Positions 26,608 through 34,239 of a DNA stretch of 64,000 bases are shown piece by piece. A program made the position numbers and the translations under genes. This DNA comes from Williamsia limnetica (GTDB lineage Bacteria > Actinomycetota > Actinomycetes > Mycobacteriales > Mycobacteriaceae), in the NCBI RefSeq assembly GCF_003217475.1, contig NZ_QJSP01000012.1, positions 177,540-241,539 on the forward strand. The letters are read 5' to 3'. Every line of letters begins with the position of its first letter. Positions within the stretch are counted from its first letter, which is position 1. The notes below the pieces were generated by a model. That model saw nothing but the letters and a program-made list of their open reading frames with translations, was not told the origin of the DNA and searched no databases.

Positions 26608-28497
26608 ATGGCCACCATCATCGAAACCAGCACCACCGGAGTGAACAAGGTGCCGGTCGATCCGGTCACCCTCGACATCATCGAGAACGCCCTGCGCAAC
26701 GCGCGGTACGAGATGGACGAGGTGTTGTTCCGCACCGCGCTGTCGCCGGGGATCCGGGAACAGCACGACGAGTTCCCGCTGATCGCCGACCCGAGCGGAA
26801 AAATGGTCGTGGGACAGTTCGGGCTGTCCGTGCCCGACTTCCTCGACAACTTCAACGGGACTGTCGGCGAGGGCGACATCCTGCTCACCTCGGATCCGTA
26901 CGCCTGCGGCGCGGCGATCAGCCACGCCAACGACTGGCTCATCGTGCTCCCGATCTTTCACAGCGGCCGCGTGGTGGGGTGGTCTTCGATGTTCGGGCAC
27001 ATGTCGGATGTCGGTGGCAGCACCCCGTCGTCGATGCCGGCCGACGCCCACACGATCTATGAAGAGGGCGTGATAATCCCGCCGTTCAAGCTCTATGACC
27101 AGGGCCGGCTCAATGAGACCGCCCTCGAGATCATCCTGAACCAGGTACGGATGCCCGACTGGAACCGCGCCGACCTCAACGGCCTGGTCGCCGCCTGCAC
27201 CACCGCGTCCCGTCGGATCGTCGAGTTGTGTGACCGTTTCGGTGTCGATGTCTATCTCTCCGCGCTCGACGCGCTACTCGACCGTAACTATCAAGCCATG
27301 AAGGTGCTGCTCGCGACGCTCTTCGTCGATGGTGAGACCATCGAGTTCAGCGACTACATCTGCGACGACGGATGCGGCTACGGCCCCTACAAACTCACGA
27401 TCAAACTGACGCGGCACGGGGAGAAGATCCACCTCGACTTCAGCGCCGACGCCGCGCAGGCAGTCGGGCCGATCAACTACTTCATCAATGAGAATCTCGT
27501 GCGGATGTTCTTCGGCATCTACGTGATCACCATCGCCGATCCCCAGATCCTCTGGAACGACGGGTTTTACCCGCTCATCGATGTGACCATTCCGGAGGAC
27601 TCGTTCTGGAAGCCGCGATTTCCTGCAGCGCTCAACGGTCGAAATCACGGAATCGGTAGGGTGTTCGATCTGTTCGGTGGACTGCTGGGCCAGGGAAACC
27701 CGGAGATCCTCAATGCCGCGGGCTTCTCATCGTCGCCGCACTTCATGTACTCCGGGCACTACGACGGCGGTGCCCGCGACGGTGAGTGGTTCCAGCTCTA
27801 CTCGATCGGCTTCGGCGGGATTCCGGGCCGTCCGATCGGTGACGGGCCGGACGGTCACTCACTGTGGCCGTCGTTCGTGAACATCCCGTGCGAATACCTC
27901 GAGTCGTACTACCCACTGCGGGTCGAGCGCTGGGAGACGATCACCGACACCGGTGGCGCCGGGCTGCACCGCGGCGGCAACGGAGTCGACGTCGCATATT
28001 ACTTCGAGCAGCCCGGAACCATTGCGATCCATGACGATCGCTGGCTCACCTACCCGTGGGGTGTCAACGGGGGCAAGCCCGGCGCGCGCGGTACCAAGTG
28101 GATCAAGAGGGTCTCCGGTGAGACCGAAGTGCTGCCCAGCAAGATCCACGACGTGGAGGTCGCCCGGGGCGACGTGCTGCACTTCATCACCTGGGGCGGT
28201 GGTGGCTGGGGCGATCCGCTCGCCCGCGATCCCGAGATCGTCGCGCTCGAGGTCCGCCGCGGTCTGGTCAGCGTGGAGGGTGCGGCCGACGGCTACGGCG
28301 TCGTCTGCACCGCGAACGGCGAAATCGATGCCGCGGCGACCGAGGCCCGCCGGGAGTCGATTCGTTCCGAGCGTGGCGAACTGCAGACTTTCGACATGGG
28401 CCCGTCCATCCCAGAGATCCTCGAGCGGTGCGAGGCAGAGACCGGGCTGCCGGCCCCGAGGCCGCCGGTGAACGTACGGAAGGCGGTACGGGCGTGA
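26608..28497 (+). CDS. hyuB: Hydantoinase/oxoprolinase family protein, subunit B
   Basis: 629-residue partner of HyuA. Typical features are the start VDPVTLDIIENALRNARYEM, SPGIREQHDEFPLIAD, LTSDPYACGAAISHANDW with the metal-type residues of the family, and the C-terminal ITWGGGGWGDPLARDPE. HyuA phosphorylates or activates the cyclic amide and HyuB completes hydrolysis. The ATG at 26608 follows taggaga. Its last codons overlap the amidase gene start by 4 nt, so HyuB and the amidase are probably made in fixed ratio. Confidence 0.9.
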   Translation: MATIIETSTTGVNKVPVDPVTLDIIENALRNARYEMDEVLFRTALSPGIREQHDEFPLIADPSGKMVVGQFGLSVPDFLDNFNGTVGEGDILLTSDPYACGAAISHANDWLIVLPIFHSGRVVGWSSMFGHMSDVGGSTPSSMPADAHTIYEEGVIIPPFKLYDQGRLNETALEIILNQVRMPDWNRADLNGLVAACTTASRRIVELCDRFGVDVYLSALDALLDRNYQAMKVLLATLFVDGETIEFSDYICDDGCGYGPYKLTIKLTRHGEKIHLDFSADAAQAVGPINYFINENLVRMFFGIYVITIADPQILWNDGFYPLIDVTIPEDSFWKPRFPAALNGRNHGIGRVFDLFGGLLGQGNPEILNAAGFSSSPHFMYSGHYDGGARDGEWFQLYSIGFGGIPGRPIGDGPDGHSLWPSFVNIPCEYLESYYPLRVERWETITDTGGAGLHRGGNGVDVAYYFEQPGTIAIHDDRWLTYPWGVNGGKPGARGTKWIKRVSGETEVLPSKIHDVEVARGDVLHFITWGGGGWGDPLARDPEIVALEVRRGLVSVEGAADGYGVVCTANGEIDAAATEARRESIRSERGELQTFDMGPSIPEILERCEAETGLPAPRPPVNVRKAVRA

Positions 28498-29114
28498 GCG
28501 ATACGCTCGCGTCCTACCACGAGTCAGGGTTCGCCGGACTGCTCGGGCCCGGCCGCAGTCCGGCAGTGCTGGCCATCGATCTGGCGATGGCCTATCTGGA
28601 CGACTCCTCGCCGTTGCGGGCGCCGGTCGACGATGCTGTAGCGGCCTCGGCGGCACTGGTGGGCGCGGCCCGGGCGGCGGGGATTCCGGTGATCTTCACC
28701 CGCGTCAGTTATCAGCGCGGTGGGATCGACGGTGGCTTGTTCGTGCGAAAGATACCAGCGCTGAGGGTGTTCGAGGAGGGGTCACCGCTCGCGGAGTTCG
28801 TTCCGAATCCTCATCCCGAGCCAGGGGAGACGGTGATCACGAAGCAGTATGCCAGCGCCTTCTTCGGGACAACACTGGCCGCGACCCTGACTGCGGTCGG
28901 CATCGACACGCTCTACATCTGTGGTCTGAGCACCTCCGGTTGCATCCGCGCCAGCGCGACAGACGCCCTGCAACACGGCTTTCGCCCGCTGGTGGTCTCC
29001 GATGCCTGCGGCGATCGCGAGCAATCATTGCACGAGGCGAATCTGCTCGACCTGCAAGCGAAGTACGCCGATGTGCTCACCCTCGACGAAGCCGTGGCGC
29101 AGCTGACCCCCTGA
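28494..29114 (+). CDS. Isochorismatase-like hydrolase, resembling N-carbamoylsarcosine amidase
   Basis: 206-residue cysteine hydrolase. The catalytic triad of this fold is visible: Asp in LAIDLAMAYLD (about residue 24), Lys in ITKQYASAFFGT (about 116) and Cys in CGLSTSGCIRAS (about 146). The TSGCIRASA segment and the QYASAFFGT loop are those of N-carbamoylsarcosine amidases more than of nicotinamidases. It would split a ureido acid to amine, CO2 and ammonia, which follows naturally from ring opening by HyuAB. The GTG at 28494 overlaps the hyuB stop (GTGA). No creatinine deaminase is encoded nearby, so creatinine as the starting compound is only one option. Confidence 0.82.
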   Translation: MSDTLASYHESGFAGLLGPGRSPAVLAIDLAMAYLDDSSPLRAPVDDAVAASAALVGAARAAGIPVIFTRVSYQRGGIDGGLFVRKIPALRVFEEGSPLAEFVPNPHPEPGETVITKQYASAFFGTTLAATLTAVGIDTLYICGLSTSGCIRASATDALQHGFRPLVVSDACGDREQSLHEANLLDLQAKYADVLTLDEAVAQLTP

Positions 29115-29118
29115 CACT

Positions 29119-29187
29119 CCCGATGATGGGTTGTTATGGCGGTCCCCACCTGCGCTTTTGTTCGCCAGAACGACCCATCATCGGGGT
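29119..29187. repeat. Dispersed hairpin repeat, copy 1, acting as bidirectional terminator
   Basis: A perfect 13-bp stem (cccgatgatgggt at 29119 with acccatcatcggg at 29173-29185) encloses a conserved loop region containing cgcttttgttcgcca. It starts 5 nt after the amidase stop and ends 5 nt before the convergent uricase stop. A near-identical element is at 60311. Confidence 0.85.
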
Positions 29188-29191
29188 GGGG

Positions 29192-30100
29192 CTAGCCGAG
29201 CCAGGCCATCTGCTGGGTCCACGCAGGGCCCGCATCGGGGGCGTCGTCGCGGGTGACCGTCGCCTGGATCAGACCGTAGGGACGATCGTCGGCGTTGAAC
29301 ACCTCTTTGTTGTTCTCCAGCCCGAACGGGGAGAGGTCGTAGACGAAGTGGTGGATGTTCGGTGCCGACAGCTTGACCTCGGCGATGAAGTCGTACGTCT
29401 CCAGGATGGTCTTGCCCATCTGGTAGAGCGTCTGCTGCAGCGCCAATGACTGGACCGTCGCGAACGTGTCGACGATGATCTGCTTGATCGCCGGGTAGAT
29501 CGCCTCCCAGTCGACGTCGGTGGTGGTGAAGCGCCACTTCGCGACAAGGGACGTCGACATCACGCGGTCGGTGGTCGGCTGCAGAATGGTGTATTCGTCC
29601 TCCAGGAAGTCATGGAACTCCGACCCGGTCGACTTCAGGACGACCAGATCCTTCAAGCCTCCGATGACCCAGGTCTTCTGGCCCTCACCCTTGCCTTCGA
29701 CGGTGATGTCCGCGGTGCGGACCTCCTGGCCCTTGCGGACCCAGGTGTGGTCGTGTTCCTTGCCGTCGACCACCGCGCGTTCCCAGGCGTACTCCTCGAT
29801 CTCGATCCGCGCCCCGTCGACGGGTTCGTAGTCGTCGACGAAATGGCGGGCGAGTTCGAGCCCATACTGCTCGATACTCGCGATGCCCTTTTCCTTGGCA
29901 TAGGCGTACGCGGTCTGCTTCTGGGTGTCGGTGGGCAGGACCTTTCTCTGGTCACCGTCAGTGTGGGCGGCCGTGAAGTCGCCGCGCAAGGCGCTGCCGA
30001 CGTTGATGTCCTTGATCTCGTGTCGTGGGGTCTCGCGGTAGATCCGGACCACACGGTTCTCTGCCTTGCCGTACTGGTTCTCGCCCAGGATGATGCCCAT
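29192..30100 (-). CDS. Urate oxidase (uricase)
   Basis: Cofactor-free oxidase that converts urate to 5-hydroxyisourate. The 302-residue chain carries the paired T-fold domains with the catalytic elements in order: Lys in ENQYGKAENRVV (about residue 11), Thr in VLPTDTQKQ (about 56), the Arg/Gln-bearing central part, and SAPNIHHFVYDL with the conserved histidine (about 250). It is the last gene of a leftward cluster after the OHCU decarboxylase and hydroxyisourate hydrolase genes, 27 nt behind the latter, so the enzymes for three consecutive steps are co-made. Confidence 0.95.
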   Translation of the reverse strand: MGIILGENQYGKAENRVVRIYRETPRHEIKDINVGSALRGDFTAAHTDGDQRKVLPTDTQKQTAYAYAKEKGIASIEQYGLELARHFVDDYEPVDGARIEIEEYAWERAVVDGKEHDHTWVRKGQEVRTADITVEGKGEGQKTWVIGGLKDLVVLKSTGSEFHDFLEDEYTILQPTTDRVMSTSLVAKWRFTTTDVDWEAIYPAIKQIIVDTFATVQSLALQQTLYQMGKTILETYDFIAEVKLSAPNIHHFVYDLSPFGLENNKEVFNADDRPYGLIQATVTRDDAPDAGPAWTQQMAWLG

Positions 30101-30127
30101 AGTGCTTTGTAGTCACTTTCTTTTCGG

Positions 30128-30454
30128 TCAGCTACCGCGGTAGGTGGAGTATGCGAAGGGGCTGAGCAGCAGCGGGACGTGGTGATGTCGCGACGTGTCG
30201 GTGACCGCGAACGTGATGGTCACCTCGGGGTAGAAGTTCTCCATCTCTCGTGCGCTGAACCACGACCCGGTGTGGAAGGTGAGGCGATAGACCCCTGCAG
30301 GAATCTCGCCGCCCGTCACCGAGGCGATCCGGCCGTCGGAATCGGTCTCCGCAGAACCCAATTCGAGCCCATCAGCGTCGCGCAGCGAGACGGTGAGTCC
30401 CGGCGCGGGGAGCCCTGTGACGGCATCGAGGACGTGGGTACTCAGTCCGCTCAC
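30128..30454 (-). CDS. 5-Hydroxyisourate hydrolase (transthyretin-like)
   Basis: 108-residue transthyretin-related hydrolase that opens 5-hydroxyisourate to OHCU. The catalytic signature is complete: STHVLDAVTGLPA at the N-terminus (His), the Arg in SDGRI, HHHVPLLLSP, and the C-terminal tetrapeptide YRGS that marks true hydrolases rather than transthyretins. It starts with GTG at 30454, overlapping the OHCU decarboxylase stop by 4 nt. Confidence 0.95.
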   Translation of the reverse strand: MSGLSTHVLDAVTGLPAPGLTVSLRDADGLELGSAETDSDGRIASVTGGEIPAGVYRLTFHTGSWFSAREMENFYPEVTITFAVTDTSRHHHVPLLLSPFAYSTYRGS

Positions 30455-30990
30455 GGGTGCGCCCCTTCCTCGTCATCGACGTAGTGGACGGCGGGCTCCA
30501 GCATCACGCGTAACCTCCGGCGATTGATCTTCCCCAATTCCATTCGCATGACCCGCCTCTCGGTCTGGGGGTCGTTGCTCATCCGTTCCTTGAGGATCGC
30601 CAGCAACTCCACCGCCGGTCTGCCGTTGGCGAACACGAGATATACATGGCCGAACTTGTCCTCGTACTCGGCGTTGCACTTCTTGAGCTCATCGATGATC
30701 GCGGCATCAGCACCCGCGACGCCCGATTGCTCGCTGGCCGAGGATGGGTTGTCCGCGCGATCGCCGATGCGTGGGTGTCCGTCCAGTGCCTCGTCGAGAT
30801 CGGATTCGGTGAGCTCGGCCAAGATCAGATCCGCACGCTCGAACAGCGCTTCGTCGTCGGGAAACGGACGCCCGGCCGCAACCCGGATCGCCCAGATCCG
30901 GGAGGTGCAGCACTCGTAGAGGGCATGTATGGCCGCGCGGTCGCTCAGTTCGTTGAAGCTCTCGACACCACGCCAGTCGACTCGTCGCAC
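30451..30990 (-). CDS. 2-oxo-4-hydroxy-4-carboxy-5-ureidoimidazoline (OHCU) decarboxylase
   Basis: 179-residue enzyme giving S-allantoin, the last step of the uricase pathway. It keeps the catalytic His in DGHPRIGD (about residue 75) and the Glu of SSASEQSGVAG (about 93), followed by NAEYEDKFGHVYLVF. This is therefore the working decarboxylase, in contrast to the degenerate domain fused to the adjacent permease. The start is GTG at 30990 with gaggcagg upstream, 17 nt after the permease stop. The region beyond allantoin (allantoinase and allantoicase) is not in the window. Confidence 0.93.
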   Translation of the reverse strand: MRRVDWRGVESFNELSDRAAIHALYECCTSRIWAIRVAAGRPFPDDEALFERADLILAELTESDLDEALDGHPRIGDRADNPSSASEQSGVAGADAAIIDELKKCNAEYEDKFGHVYLVFANGRPAVELLAILKERMSNDPQTERRVMRMELGKINRRRLRVMLEPAVHYVDDEEGAHP

Positions 30991-31007
30991 TGGTCCTGCC
31001 TCTCGTA

Positions 31008-33008
31008 TCAGCCCATCACATCTTGGAAACGGTTGAACCGGGCCGAGACAATGGGATTGGCGTCCGCCACGAGATCGTCGAAACGGTAGTTTGCTATCTT
31101 CGCGATCTCGATCAGGGCAAACGACTTCTCACTGCCTGCTGCATTGTCCATGCGAGTCCAGCCATTTCGGAGTACACGCTCGTATCGTTCGGTCTCTCTG
31201 GCGCAGATCACCAGGGGGAAACCGAACTGCTGACGGTAGGCCTTTGCCATCTCGACGATGTTATCGTGCTCTTCCTCTTCGAGATTGGACAACGCGGTGT
31301 GATCTGAGGCGATCATGTCCCCGACCTCGTCTTCGGCGTCGAGATCGGGGAAGGCCCTGATCAGCTCGAGTTGCTGTTCGTCACTACCGGTCAACAAGGC
31401 GTCCTGGAACGAAGCCCGCAGGTCATGCGCATTCTCGAACGGTCTCTGTTCGTACGCTGCGTCGACGACCCACGTCACGTTCTGTACGAGCCCGCCGAAG
31501 GTCTCACGGAACTTCTCCAGGCTCATCTTGTTGATCTCGGCGAGGCGGATGGACCCACCGCCCGCGATCGCCACCCCGCGACTACCGGTGTGGAAGAACA
31601 ACAGGTTCAGCAGCAGTGCTGTGATGGCGCCCATGGTGATACCCGCCCCGAATGGGATCTGCAGCAAGACACCGGGGACAGCCTGGTCGACACCGGACAT
31701 ACCGGGCACCTGCACCACATTGCCGTCGACGATGACCTCGGACGGCGCCGAGGACTGGCTGAACTCCACGTACAGACCCATGGCGAGCGAGGTGCTGACG
31801 ATGATCAGGTTGCGGTGGTCGGTGAAGTCGACCTTCCCCAGAGTGTGGATGCCGACCACGGCGACCGTGGCGAACAGGGTCATCGCAGCGCCACCGAGCA
31901 CCGGTGCCGGGATGGCTTCGACGATCTTCGCCGTCTTGGGCAGCAGGCCCAGCAAGATCATGATGCCGCCGGCGGCGGCGACCACCCATCGACTCTTGAC
32001 GCCGGTGAGGCGCACGAGCCCGACGTTCTCCGAGAAGGCGGTGTAAGGAAACGAGTTGAAGATGCCGCCGATGACGGTGGCGAGGCCATCCGCGCGGACG
32101 GTGGCCGCGATGTCTTCCTTCTTGATGCGCTTGCCGACGATCTCACCGGTTGCGAACACCGAACCGGTGGATTCGACGGCGATGATCATCATGACCACGA
32201 TCATCATCACGATGGCGATGAGGTCGAACCGTGGCGCACCGAAGGCGAAGGGCGGGGTGAATCCGACCCAGTCGGCCTCACCGACCGCGCTGAAGTTGGT
32301 GTCGCCGAGAACCCAGGCGATCACGGTACCGACCACCAGGCCGAGCAGGACCGCGATCGTCGCCCAGAAGCCGCGGAAGAACCGCTGCATGAGGACGATG
32401 AGGAAGATGGTGCCCACCGCGTACAGCAGCCAGCGGCCGTTGCCGGCATCCGAGGTGTGCGTGGCGGGATCGGTCGTCGCGTCACCGATGCCGACAGGCA
32501 GCAATGCGATACCGATGATCGTGATGATGGTTCCGGTCACGACTGGAGGGAAGAACCGGATCAGTTTGGCGAAGAACGGTGCGATCAGGAACGTGAAGAT
32601 GCCTGCGCAGATGACGGCTCCGTAGACGGTCAGCAGGCCGACGCGTTCGCCGCCGTTGTCGTTGGCGATCTTGATGACCGGTGCGAGCGCGGCGAACGTG
32701 ATGCCCTGCAACAAGGGCAGCCGGACACCGATCTTCCAGATGCCGACTGCCTGCAGGATGGAGGCGATCCCACAGGTGAAGAGGTCAGCGGTGATGAGCA
32801 TCGTGAGGGCGTCGCCGTCCAGTCCGATGGCGCCGGCGATGATGAGCGGGACCAGCACTGCGCCCGCGTAGAACGCGATGACGTGCTGAAAACCGAGAAC
32901 CGCCAGTTTGCCGACCGGTGGCACCTCGTCGACAGGATGGATTCGCTTCTTCTTGACGGAGGGAACGGGGGGAGTGGTCGTGGAGTCGGCTTCGGGGTCG
33001 CTGCTCAT
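31008..33008 (-). CDS. Uracil-xanthine permease family transporter with C-terminal degenerate OHCU decarboxylase domain
   Basis: 666-residue fusion. Residues 1-35 are polar; about 40-480 form the nucleobase-cation symporter-2 domain (VPPVGKLAVLGFQHVIAFYA start, GLVRLTGVKSRWVVAA, several long hydrophobic helices). Residues about 500-666 match the OHCU decarboxylase fold (YRQQFGFPLVICARE, then KSFALIEIAKIANYRFDDLV). In that domain the catalytic HP is FP (IRAFPDLD) and the S-EQ motif is SDHTA, so it looks inactive. Transport of urate or xanthine is the likely job, with the extra domain perhaps a scaffold or sensor for the pathway enzymes. The ATG at 33008 was chosen for the MSSDPEADS start with gaggta upstream. 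It heads the urate operon. Confidence 0.9.
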   Translation of the reverse strand: MSSDPEADSTTTPPVPSVKKKRIHPVDEVPPVGKLAVLGFQHVIAFYAGAVLVPLIIAGAIGLDGDALTMLITADLFTCGIASILQAVGIWKIGVRLPLLQGITFAALAPVIKIANDNGGERVGLLTVYGAVICAGIFTFLIAPFFAKLIRFFPPVVTGTIITIIGIALLPVGIGDATTDPATHTSDAGNGRWLLYAVGTIFLIVLMQRFFRGFWATIAVLLGLVVGTVIAWVLGDTNFSAVGEADWVGFTPPFAFGAPRFDLIAIVMMIVVMMIIAVESTGSVFATGEIVGKRIKKEDIAATVRADGLATVIGGIFNSFPYTAFSENVGLVRLTGVKSRWVVAAAGGIMILLGLLPKTAKIVEAIPAPVLGGAAMTLFATVAVVGIHTLGKVDFTDHRNLIIVSTSLAMGLYVEFSQSSAPSEVIVDGNVVQVPGMSGVDQAVPGVLLQIPFGAGITMGAITALLLNLLFFHTGSRGVAIAGGGSIRLAEINKMSLEKFRETFGGLVQNVTWVVDAAYEQRPFENAHDLRASFQDALLTGSDEQQLELIRAFPDLDAEDEVGDMIASDHTALSNLEEEEHDNIVEMAKAYRQQFGFPLVICARETERYERVLRNGWTRMDNAAGSEKSFALIEIAKIANYRFDDLVADANPIVSARFNRFQDVMG

Positions 33009-33169
33009 CGTGATACCTCGTGGGTGGGAGGGTCCTACAGGGCGCACAGCGGTCGGACGGTCGGCCGCATTGCTCAGAGAAAGGATCACCCCAACTCGAC
33101 CCACCTGCAGGATGAGAAAAACGAATATATCGTCGCCGACATGCGGTCGGCTCGCGATGAAACTGCGGT

Positions 33170-33202
33170 GGACACCTCCCGGCCGAGGGGTGTCCGGGAG
33201 GT
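33170..33202 (+). promoter_or_regulatory. Overlapping alternative hairpins covering the ribosome-binding site of the MobA-like gene
   Basis: ggacacc (33170-33176) pairs with ggtgtcc (33189-33195), and acctccc (33174-33180) pairs with gggaggt (33196-33202). The two stems share bases, so only one can form; the second buries the Shine-Dalgarno sequence of the gene that starts at 33208. This is suggestive of translational control but unproven. Confidence 0.4.
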
Positions 33203-33207
33203 GAGAT

Positions 33208-33798
33208 GTGCAGAGTCCGATTGAGAGTGGTGCCGCCGACGCCGGGGCTGCTGCGGTCGTGGGAGTGCTCCTCGCCGCGGGTGGCGGAACCCGCTACGGG
33301 ATGCCGAAAATCCTTGCGGAACAGGGCGAGTGGTTGCGCGCCGGCGTTGCCGCGCTGACGGCAGGGGGATGCGGGCGAGTGTTCGTCACCATGGGTGCGG
33401 CGGAGGCAGAGATGCCTCGCGGCGCCGAGGCGGTGCGGGTTCCGACGTGGGACAGGGGCCTGAGCGAGTCGGTGCGCGGTGGGCTCGTCCGGGCTCTCGA
33501 CTGCGAGAACGTGGTCGGCGTAGTTTTACACGTTGTTGACATTCCGGATGTCTCGGCACCGCAGGTCGAGAGACTGCTCAGCGCTGCGGGCCCGACCCCG
33601 GGTTCGCTGGCCCGGGTGTCCCATTTCGGGCATATCGGTCACCCGGTCTACATCGGTGCCGATCACCTTGGCCCCGTGCTTGATTCACTGACCGGTGACC
33701 GCGGCGCCGGGCCCTACTTCGCCGGACGCCACGACGTCATCGAGGTTGAATGCGGCGACCTCGGAACCGGCACCGACCACGACTTCCCCAGGCGCTAG
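33208..33798 (+). CDS. MobA-like nucleotidyltransferase (molybdenum cofactor cytidylyl/guanylyltransferase type)
   Basis: 196-residue protein with the nucleotide-binding N-terminus GVLLAAGGGTRYGMPKIL (about residues 18-35) of the MobA/MocA family, the metal-binding Asp in HVVDIPDVSAP (about 110), and a later GHPVYIGADH segment. Such enzymes add CMP or GMP to molybdopterin; the CMP form is needed by xanthine dehydrogenase-type enzymes, one of which is encoded at 11-14 kb. It starts with GTG at 33208 behind gggaggtgag and is divergent from the purine permease. A role in maturing that molybdenum hydroxylase is inferred. Confidence 0.82.
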   Translation: MQSPIESGAADAGAAAVVGVLLAAGGGTRYGMPKILAEQGEWLRAGVAALTAGGCGRVFVTMGAAEAEMPRGAEAVRVPTWDRGLSESVRGGLVRALDCENVVGVVLHVVDIPDVSAPQVERLLSAAGPTPGSLARVSHFGHIGHPVYIGADHLGPVLDSLTGDRGAGPYFAGRHDVIEVECGDLGTGTDHDFPRR

Positions 33799-33804
33799 AG
33801 ACAA

Positions 33805-33866
33805 ACCCACCCGTTCCATGCACACCCAGTGGTTGCAACACCTGGGTCTGCATGGAACGGGTGGGT
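33805..33866. terminator. Bidirectional two-tier hairpin after the MobA-like gene
   Basis: Outer arms of 18 bp (acccacccgttccatgca, 33805-33822, with its complement ending at 33866) pair perfectly, and an inner cccag/ctggg stem extends them. It lies between the convergent MobA-like gene and the small GNAT-like gene. Confidence 0.8.
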
Positions 33867-33879
33867 CTGTGGCTTGCGC

Positions 33880-34167
33880 TCAGTACCGGCCGACGATCGT
33901 GTAGCCGAGAGCGCCTTCGGCGAATCTGCGAACCACCGGGCGCGCGGCGGCGAGCGGTTCCTCGTGGCCTTCGCGGGCATAACCGGTGATGTGGGCCTCG
34001 CCCTCGTCGCCCAGCGGTTCGATGGCGATCTCGGCCAGCATCTCACCGGTGGTGGGTTCGCAGACGGCCCAGGTGAACCGGGTTTCGTCGTCCCACCCAC
34101 GTTCGCAGGCGCGCACGTGATCGGGGTCGGTGACACCGGCCAGCGCGAGCGCCGGCCGGTCGGTCAC
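33880..34167 (-). CDS. Small GNAT-acetyltransferase-like protein (start unresolved)
   Basis: The 95 residues from the GTG at 34167 include RFTWAVCEPTTGEMLAEIA, a segment familiar from RimJ/RimL-type acetyltransferases, and end FAEGALGYTIVGRY. The match appears to begin earlier: the same frame is open back to the accA3 stop (TAG at 34242-34240) and reads AGAWYLRALRDDDR just before the GTG, resembling a GNAT N-terminus, but no ATG, GTG or TTG occurs there. Either a rare start codon (CTG at about 34191) is used or the product is shortened. At about 95-115 residues it is shorter than a complete GNAT domain, so it may be a non-catalytic remnant. Confidence 0.55.
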   Translation of the reverse strand: MTDRPALALAGVTDPDHVRACERGWDDETRFTWAVCEPTTGEMLAEIAIEPLGDEGEAHITGYAREGHEEPLAAARPVVRRFAEGALGYTIVGRY

Positions 34168-34239
34168 CCGGTCGTCATCACGCAGGGCGCGCAGATACCA
34201 CGCGCCTGCGTTGATCTCGACGGCTTCGATTGCGCAGGC

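Noticed and set aside
24943..27051. 702-codon open frame on the - strand over hyuA/hyuB
   Set aside because: Antisense to well-conserved HyuA; composition (His, Arg, Asp, Gly) is that of a shadow frame.
22552..29114. Creatinine degradation operon
   Set aside because: HyuAB and an N-carbamoylsarcosine-amidase-like gene fit, but there is no creatinine deaminase or sarcosine oxidase in the window and the CoA-transferase is unexplained; kept as one option only.
31371..33224. 617-codon open frame on the + strand over the permease
   Set aside because: Extremely acidic, Asp/His-rich translation antisense to transmembrane helices; not a protein-like sequence.
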